From the NCBI GenBank assembly GCA_934476085.1, contig CAKSNE010000017.1, positions 1 through 46,302 of the forward strand: 46,302 bases of DNA, read 5' to 3'. The notes under the pieces are model-generated. The model saw only the letters and a list, made by a program, of their open reading frames with translations, did no database searches and was not told where the DNA came from. A program made the translations under genes and the position numbers. Each line of letters opens with the position of its first letter. The stretch's first letter is position 1. The DNA comes from an uncultured Eubacteriales bacterium. Lineage in GTDB: Bacteria > Bacillota > Clostridia > Oscillospirales > Acutalibacteraceae. Below, piece by piece: positions 41,433-46,302 of this stretch.

Positions 41433-42515
41433 ATGAAACATTACAAAGTAGGTATCATAGGTGCAACCGGTATGGTTGGTCAAAGATATGCAACTCTTCT
41501 CGAAAATCATCCTTGGTTTGAAGTTGTTGCAATTGCAGCTTCACCTAATTCAAAAGGCAAAACTTATGAAGAAGCATGCAAAAACAGATGGGCTATGAAA
41601 AAACCTATGCCTGAAAAAATGAAAAATATGGTTCTTTTTGACGCTACTGCTGATATGAAAGAAATCGCTTCAATTGTTGATTTTGTATTCTGTGCAGTTG
41701 ATATGAAAAAAGATGAAATAAAAAAATTGGAGTTTGATTACGCTAAACTCGAATGCCCTGTTATCTCAAACAACTCTGCTAACAGAGGCGTTGATGATGT
41801 ACCGATGCTTATTCCGGAACTTAACTATGATCATGCAAAAGTTATTGATTCTCAAAGAGAAAGACTTGGTACAAAAAGAGGTTTTGTTGCTGTTAAATCT
41901 AACTGCTCAATCCAAAACTATGTTCCTGCTCTTTACCCTCTTGATGAAAAATACGGTGTTGAAGATGTTTTGGTTTGCACTTACCAAGCAATTTCAGGTG
42001 CAGGTAAAACTTTTGAGCGTTGGCCTGAAATGGTTGATAATGTTATTCCTTATATCGGCGGCGAAGAAGAAAAATCAGAGCTTGAGCCACTTAAAGTTTG
42101 GGGTAAAGTTGTTGATGGTAAAATTGTAAACGCTACAAAGCCTAACTTTACTGCTCAATGTATCCGTGTTCCTGTTTCTGACGGCCATTTATCAGCAGTA
42201 TTTGTAAGATTTAAAAACAAACCTGCAAAAGAAGACGTTATTAAGATTTGGAAAGAATTTTCTTCAGTTCCGCAGGAATTGAAACTTCCTTCTGCTCCTG
42301 AACATTTCTTAAACTACTATGAAGAAGACGATATGCCACAAGTTAAGCTTACAAGAGAACTTGAAAAAGGTATGGCAGTTCACATTGGTAGATTTAGAGA
42401 AGATACACAGTATGACTATAAATTTGTTTGCCTTTCACACAACACTTTAAGAGGTGCTGCAGGCGGTGCTGTTCTTATGGCTGAACTTCTTGCTGCTAAA
42501 GGCTATTTAGATTAA
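41433..42515 (+). CDS. asd: Aspartate-semialdehyde dehydrogenase (archaeal/fungal-type branch)
   Basis: Asd reduces aspartyl phosphate to aspartate semialdehyde, the branch point to diaminopimelate, lysine, methionine and threonine. The 360 residues start with the NADP motif GIIGATGMVGQRYATLLENH. The catalytic Cys is in VKSNCSIQNYVPAL, and the His/Arg acid-base region is VSDGHLSAVFVRF. The SNCSIQ context, the NNSANRGVDDVPMLIPELN segment and the length fit the branch first described in archaea and fungi rather than the E. coli/Bacillus type. AAGGAAGG precedes the ATG. It leads the dap operon, 25 nt ahead of dapA. Confidence 0.95.
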   Translation: MKHYKVGIIGATGMVGQRYATLLENHPWFEVVAIAASPNSKGKTYEEACKNRWAMKKPMPEKMKNMVLFDATADMKEIASIVDFVFCAVDMKKDEIKKLEFDYAKLECPVISNNSANRGVDDVPMLIPELNYDHAKVIDSQRERLGTKRGFVAVKSNCSIQNYVPALYPLDEKYGVEDVLVCTYQAISGAGKTFERWPEMVDNVIPYIGGEEEKSELEPLKVWGKVVDGKIVNATKPNFTAQCIRVPVSDGHLSAVFVRFKNKPAKEDVIKIWKEFSSVPQELKLPSAPEHFLNYYEEDDMPQVKLTRELEKGMAVHIGRFREDTQYDYKFVCLSHNTLRGAAGGAVLMAELLAAKGYLD

Positions 42516-42540
42516 TTTTTTCCGAAAGGATTGAATAATT

Positions 42541-43431
42541 ATGAAAAAAACTATTTTCACAGGTGCCGGTGTTGCTATTATCACACCAATGAACACTGAT
42601 GGCTCGATTAATTACGAGAAATTAAAGGAAATTATTGATTTTCAGATTGAAAACGGCACAGACGCAATTATCACTTGTGGTACAACAGGCGAAAGTGCAA
42701 CTATGTCACATGAAGAACATAAAGAAGTAATGAAATTTACAATTGATTATGTAAATAAAAGAGTTCCTGTTATCGCAGGCACAGGTTCAAACGAAACATA
42801 TTTTGCTGTTGAACTTTCTCAGTTTGCCGAAGAATGCGGTGCTGATGGACTTTTAATCGTTACTCCTTATTATAACAAAACTTCACAAGAAGGCTTAATT
42901 AAGCATTACTTCTATATTGCTGATAGAGTTAATATTCCGATAATTCTTTATAATGTTCCATCAAGAACAGGACTTAATATAGCTCCTGAAACATTTAAGA
43001 AATTAGCAGAACATAAAAACATTGTTGCTGTAAAAGAAGCTTCCGGTAACATTTCTCAAGTTGCTAAAATAGCAGCACTCTGCGGTGATGATTTACAAAT
43101 TTATTCAGGCAACGATGATCAAATCGTTCCTATTATGTCGCTCGGCGGCAAAGGCGTAATTTCCGTTCTTTCTAATGTATGCCCTGATATTGCTCATAAA
43201 ATTTGTGATGAATATTTAAAAGGAAATGTTGAAGAAAGCAGAAAATTACAACTTGAATATTTGGAACTCATTAATGATTTATTTATTGAAGTAAATCCAA
43301 CTCCTGTTAAAGAAGCAATGAATATGATGGGTATGAATGTCGGCGAATGTCGTTTACCACTTGTAAAACCTACTGATGCGCATTGCGAAAAACTTTTAAG
43401 TTCTCTTAAAAAACACAATTTAGTAAAATAA
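42541..43431 (+). CDS. dapA: 4-hydroxy-tetrahydrodipicolinate synthase
   Basis: DapA condenses pyruvate with aspartate semialdehyde as the first committed step to diaminopimelate and lysine. The 296-residue TIM-barrel protein shows CGTTGESATMSHEEH, the Tyr in YNVPSRTGLNI and the Schiff-base Lys in NIVAVKEASGNIS. GAAAGGA precedes the ATG. It uses the product of asd immediately upstream, and dapB follows. Confidence 0.98.
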   Translation: MKKTIFTGAGVAIITPMNTDGSINYEKLKEIIDFQIENGTDAIITCGTTGESATMSHEEHKEVMKFTIDYVNKRVPVIAGTGSNETYFAVELSQFAEECGADGLLIVTPYYNKTSQEGLIKHYFYIADRVNIPIILYNVPSRTGLNIAPETFKKLAEHKNIVAVKEASGNISQVAKIAALCGDDLQIYSGNDDQIVPIMSLGGKGVISVLSNVCPDIAHKICDEYLKGNVEESRKLQLEYLELINDLFIEVNPTPVKEAMNMMGMNVGECRLPLVKPTDAHCEKLLSSLKKHNLVK

Positions 43432-43455
43432 TCAAACTTTAAGGATGTGAAAATA

Positions 43456-44214
43456 TTGACTAATATTCTTCTTATCGGTGCTTGCGGACATATGGGAAAA
43501 GTTATTGCAGATTGCGTCTGTAACAGAGAAAACTGCAAAATTGTTGCAGGTGTTGACCCTGTAGGAGAAAAATATGCTGACTTCCCTATTTATAAATCTT
43601 GCACAGAAGTTAAAGAAACCCCTGATGTTATTATTGATTTTTCTCATCCATCTGCTTTAAAAGGAATTTTAGATTATTCTGTTGCTAATAATGTACCTGT
43701 TGTTATCGCTACAACCGGTATGGACGAGAAACATATTGAAATGATTAATGAAGCTTCTAAAAAAGTGCCTGTATTTTTCACTTATAATATGTCGCTGGGA
43801 ATTAATCTTCTTGCAGAACTTGCTAAAAAAGCAACTGCTGTACTTGCTAATGATTTTGATATTGAAATCGTTGAGGCTCATCATAATCAAAAGTTAGATG
43901 CACCTTCAGGTACTGCTATTATGTTGGCTGACGCTATTAACGAAACTTTGAATAATGAATATACTTACGAGTATGACCGTCATTCAAAGCGTGAAAAAAG
44001 ACCTAAAAAACAAATTGGTATGCATGCAATTCGTGGTGGTACAATCGTTGGCGAACACGAGATTATCTTTGCAGGTCGTGATGAAATTATTAAACTTTCA
44101 CACTCTGCTCGTTCTAAAGAAGTATTTGCAGTTGGTTCAATCAATGCTGCAATATTTATGAAAAATCAAAACAAAGGAATTTACACAATGTCAGACCTAT
44201 TGGCTGATAAATAA
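43456..44214 (+). CDS. dapB: 4-hydroxy-tetrahydrodipicolinate reductase
   Basis: DapB reduces the DapA product with NAD(P)H. Motifs are IGACGHMGKVIAD (nucleotide binding), IDFSHPSAL, ATTGMDEKHIEMI, the catalytic EAHHNQKLDAPSGTA and HAIRGGTIVGEHEIIF. A GTG at 43447 opens the longest frame but lies directly against the AAGGA at 43441. The TTG at 43456 is 10 nt away and gives the usual start MTNILLIGACGHMG, so it is preferred (252 residues). A TTG start is weaker and may lower its expression compared with dapA. Confidence 0.95.
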   Translation: MTNILLIGACGHMGKVIADCVCNRENCKIVAGVDPVGEKYADFPIYKSCTEVKETPDVIIDFSHPSALKGILDYSVANNVPVVIATTGMDEKHIEMINEASKKVPVFFTYNMSLGINLLAELAKKATAVLANDFDIEIVEAHHNQKLDAPSGTAIMLADAINETLNNEYTYEYDRHSKREKRPKKQIGMHAIRGGTIVGEHEIIFAGRDEIIKLSHSARSKEVFAVGSINAAIFMKNQNKGIYTMSDLLADK

Positions 44215-44238
44215 TTTCTTTGAAAGGGTGCAAAATAT

Positions 44239-44703
44239 ATGCCCGAACTCTTTAAGTTTTCAATTAAAGAGGATGTTACACAAATAAATGTTTATAAAAT
44301 GCCTGCTGAAATCTGTTTTTTATCACTGCTTTTCAGCAGGTTTTTTCTTGAAAATATCGAAGTTGATATGATTAGTCGCCCACTCACCCACACATTTGAT
44401 ACGCAGTTATCGTTTACTATTAACGACAGTGATTTAAAACAAGCGGTCAGGATTTTGACCGAATTAAAACGAGAGTTTCCTGAACTCAAGTTTTCAATTT
44501 GTGCAGGAAATACAAAAATCAATCTATCCACAGAAAAAGCTAATAAATCAACGATTGCATCAATGATTTTTGATAAGTTTTGCAGAGTTAATATTGAAAT
44601 TCTGCTTATTTCAACGGGTGAAAACGAAATTTCTTTACTTGTATCAAATGTAGAAACTCTAACTGCAAAATACGCACTTGAAGATATAAATAAATCAGAA
44701 TAA
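44239..44703 (+). CDS. Stand-alone double ACT-domain protein resembling the aspartokinase regulatory region
   Basis: The 154-residue protein has two ACT-like units. The first, about residues 12-75, includes ENIEVDMISRPLTHTFDTQL and SFTINDSDLKQAVRILTEL. The second, about 85-148, includes FDKFCRVNIEILLISTGENE, followed by ISLLVSNVETLTAKYALEDI. These resemble the tandem ACT domains at the end of aspartokinase, which bind lysine or threonine, but there is no kinase domain. GAAAGGGTG lies about 9 nt before the ATG, so it is independently translated. As last gene of asd-dapA-dapB it may sense lysine or act as a regulatory subunit of an aspartokinase encoded elsewhere; that is inference. It also contains a terminator-like hairpin (44302-44346). 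Confidence 0.75.
   Translation: MPELFKFSIKEDVTQINVYKMPAEICFLSLLFSRFFLENIEVDMISRPLTHTFDTQLSFTINDSDLKQAVRILTELKREFPELKFSICAGNTKINLSTEKANKSTIASMIFDKFCRVNIEILLISTGENEISLLVSNVETLTAKYALEDINKSE
44302..44346 (+). terminator. Terminator-like hairpin inside the ACT-domain gene
   Basis: CCTGCTGAAA (44302-44311) and TTTCAGCAGG (44331-44340) form a perfect 10-bp stem with a 19-nt loop, followed at once by TTTTTT (44341-44346). It lies 63 nt into the coding sequence, which continues unbroken. It could reduce transcription when ribosomes are not covering it, or be a coincidence of codon choice. Confidence 0.5.
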
Positions 44704-44719
44704 AATAATTATATACATC

Positions 44720-44757
44720 AAAAATCCGCCTACTTAACGTAGACGGATTTTTGCTTT
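44720..44757. terminator. Bidirectional terminator between the dap operon and the anti-sigma-like gene
   Basis: AAAAATCCGCCTAC pairs with GTAGACGGATTTTT around TTAAC, with one internal mismatch. T runs are present on both strands, fitting the two convergent genes that end on either side (44703 and 44764). Confidence 0.85.
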
Positions 44758-44763
44758 GTCACA

Positions 44764-46038
44764 TTATAAAGAACTTATGTCTAGTAAATAAGCCTTTTCT
44801 CCATTGGTTAACAATGCTTTTTTGCTATTTCCATCCAGATGAATTTCTATTTTTGATTTCATTTCATCAGGCATATTGAATTTTATATAAGAATGCTTAT
44901 TCAAATCAACTAAATAACAATCTGCATTATTTTCTTCATCGCCAAAAAGAACATAATTTTTACTTATATCTAACGGTTGAATAATATTTTTTACATCAGG
45001 AACAGTAAATTTTTCTTTGTTTGTAATATTAAAAATTGTCAATTTATCTTTGTTTAATTTATAAGACCAATCAACTGTAATATTACCCGAATTTTTATAA
45101 ATTTTTTCGCATTTTAAAGTTTTTAAATTTATAAGATTTGTTGTATAAATCTCTGTATTATTACTGATGTACGGTTCTCCTAGTGTTAAAATCCTATTAC
45201 TGTCAATGAATTTAATCTCGTTTGTTCTGTTGTAACCATTAATAAGTTTAGAACTGATTTTTCTATCCTTTTTTTCAGAAATATTAAAACAAGACCAATA
45301 ACCTTTTGACCTATGATTACACAAAATATAATCTCCATTAGGAGACATTATAAAATTACAAATCATTTTATCGTTTGAAATCTTAACTATTGTTTTGTTT
45401 TTTAAATTAATTGAAGCTATTGAGCCTTTTATCACAGTATCTTTTTTTACCGTTAAAAATGTAGCATAAACAGTATCATTTTTAATTTTAAAGAAAATAT
45501 TTTCAAGATCTCCCGAATAGTTATAACCGTAAATTTCATTATTATTAATTACATAATCGAATGAAAAATCTTTTCCATCGTATTTACCTGAAAAATGTTT
45601 TTCACTTAATTTTACTAAATCATTATTTTTAATAATATATACGTTATCAACAACTTCTTTGTCATCTTTCCAATGATACTCGCATATAAAACTTTCATTT
45701 TCTCCAACTACGAAAATATTTTCATCAGTTTTTAAAAAGCCTTTTTTGTCAGTTTTAATTTTAGTTTTCTTGTTAACCATTTCAACTTTAGTTATTTTTT
45801 GCTTTCCAAAAACTTTTGATAAAAAATCCATAAATGTATCTGAAGACAGTGCTGCCGCTGTAAAGCAAGAGCCAAATACGAATAATACTGCAAGTAAAGT
45901 TGCCGCTACTTTAAAGGTTCTTTTTCTGAAAACTATTCCGCTAGTCATTGGTTTTCTATCGATGTTTTCATTTGGGTTTAAAACAGAATTTACCCAATCA
46001 TCAGGTGCTTTAATTTGATCTAATTTTTTTAAATTCAT
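44764..46038 (-). CDS. Membrane-anchored putative anti-sigma factor with a propeller-like outer domain
   Basis: This 424-residue protein is not one I recognise by family. A roughly 45-residue cytoplasmic start (MNLKKLDQIKAPDDWVNSVL) is followed by one membrane helix at about 47-68 (KVAATLLAVLFVFGSCFTAA). An outer domain of about 350 residues is rich in beta-strand repeats of the type seen in TolB/WD-like propellers (MICNFIMSPNGDYILCNHR, IKFIDSNRILTLG, DISKNYVLFGDEENNADCYL, HLDGNSKKALLTNGEKAYLL). It begins 2 nt after the stop of an ECF sigma factor, with GAGGAGG before its ATG. That pairing and topology are why I call it a likely anti-sigma factor that senses an envelope signal. A classic zinc-binding anti-sigma motif is not visible. 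Confidence 0.6.
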   Translation of the reverse strand: MNLKKLDQIKAPDDWVNSVLNPNENIDRKPMTSGIVFRKRTFKVAATLLAVLFVFGSCFTAAALSSDTFMDFLSKVFGKQKITKVEMVNKKTKIKTDKKGFLKTDENIFVVGENESFICEYHWKDDKEVVDNVYIIKNNDLVKLSEKHFSGKYDGKDFSFDYVINNNEIYGYNYSGDLENIFFKIKNDTVYATFLTVKKDTVIKGSIASINLKNKTIVKISNDKMICNFIMSPNGDYILCNHRSKGYWSCFNISEKKDRKISSKLINGYNRTNEIKFIDSNRILTLGEPYISNNTEIYTTNLINLKTLKCEKIYKNSGNITVDWSYKLNKDKLTIFNITNKEKFTVPDVKNIIQPLDISKNYVLFGDEENNADCYLVDLNKHSYIKFNMPDEMKSKIEIHLDGNSKKALLTNGEKAYLLDISSL

Positions 46039-46040
46039 AA

Positions 46041-46302
46041 CTATTCCTCCTCATTATGCATTACATCAGCAAGGTTTTTTCTGGCACGTTTCAGTCGTGA
46101 CTTAACAGTATTTTCACTGCAATCGAGAATTTTTGAAATTTCTGCTATTTTATACCCTTCATAATAGTAAAGTGTGATTACAGAACTGTATTTTTGCGGT
46201 AATTTTTGCAAAGCAGAAACCAATTCTTTGGTTTCATCATCATAGCCGAAAGTTTCAGAATAATTTTGTTCAATATCTTCTTTTAATTCAACTTTTTTGT
46301 TC
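46041..46302 (-). CDS. ECF-type RNA polymerase sigma factor, C-terminal part (5' end outside window)
   Basis: The frame is open from the window edge to the TAG at 46041-46043. The visible 86 residues are sigma region 4 of an extracytoplasmic-function sigma factor. LPQKYSSVITLYYYEGYKIA is followed by the helix-turn-helix EISKILDCSENTVKSRLKRA, then RKNLADVM, which recognises the -35 element. The linker before it (about 25 residues, VELKEDIEQNYSETFGYDDE) is acidic, as is common between regions 2 and 4. Region 2 lies beyond the window. The membrane protein gene 2 nt downstream is its probable partner. The TTG at 46223 is an internal codon and not the true start. Confidence 0.9.
   Translation of the reverse strand, partial: NKKVELKEDIEQNYSETFGYDDETKELVSALQKLPQKYSSVITLYYYEGYKIAEISKILDCSENTVKSRLKRARKNLADVMHNEEE

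Overview
The window is AT-rich, compactly coded DNA from an anaerobic, low-GC Gram-positive bacterium. It most likely belongs to the class Clostridia, near the Ruminococcaceae/Oscillospirales. The pointers are a SpoVT sporulation regulator, a type III glutamine synthetase, an ammonium transporter fused to PII, and a CD1247-type protein next to EF-P. Firmicute-style gene orders also fit: plsX-rnc-smc-ftsY, dprA-topA-trmFO and yhbY-nadD-yqeK-LCP-rsfS. This placement is inferred from gene content; no 16S rRNA gene is present. No gene-free stretch exceeds 300 bases; the longest are 345-572 and 2105-2342. I found no tRNA, rRNA, CRISPR array, insertion sequence or prophage.

Layout. (1) 1-2104: the end of an AraC-type regulator, then a Xer-type tyrosine recombinase, then spoVT on the minus strand. 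The recombinase is preceded by a perfect-consensus promoter overlapping a 28-bp dif-like palindrome. (2) 2343-14338, plus strand: ammonium assimilation genes glnN, amt-PII fusion, gltB and gltD, followed by glmS. glnN has its own promoter and a leader terminator with a competing hairpin. (3) 14386-17456, minus strand: a small membrane protein, a CD1247-like protein with efp, a yqeG/endonuclease IV-like pair, and rpsU. (4) 17643-37698, minus strand: a dense run of 17 housekeeping genes from a TrmH-family methyltransferase through dprA, topA, trmFO, plsX, rnc, a radical SAM gene, smc, ftsY, rdgB, yhbY, nadD, yqeK, two tandem LCP genes and rsfS to leuS. (5) 37781-38924, minus strand: infC-rpmI-rplT, with an attenuator-like leader and an AUC start codon for infC. 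(6) 39120-41287, minus strand: the queuosine genes queA and tgt. (7) 41433-44703, plus strand: asd-dapA-dapB and a stand-alone ACT-domain protein, forming a diaminopimelate/lysine operon. (8) 44764-46302, minus strand: a membrane protein that looks like an anti-sigma factor, and the end of an ECF sigma factor.

How the genes fit together. Amt imports ammonium, GlnN fixes it into glutamine, and GltBD makes glutamate. GlmS spends glutamine on glucosamine-6-phosphate, and Asd-DapA-DapB feeds diaminopimelate to the same cell wall. The LCP proteins attach polymers to that wall. The long minus-strand run is a growth-linked set for translation, chromosome handling and membrane synthesis.

Most of the window is ordinary core genome. 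The points most worth a second look are the dif-like palindrome next to the recombinase, the Amt-PII fusion lacking the modifiable T-loop tyrosine, the glnN leader switch, the AUC start and leader of infC, and the ACT-only gene with a terminator-like hairpin inside its coding sequence. Six start codons were moved from the longest open frame on ribosome-binding-site or active-site grounds (gltD, glmS, the CD1247-like gene, yqeK, queA, dapB). infC was extended upstream to a non-standard start, and rpsU (58 codons, GTG start) was added by direct translation.
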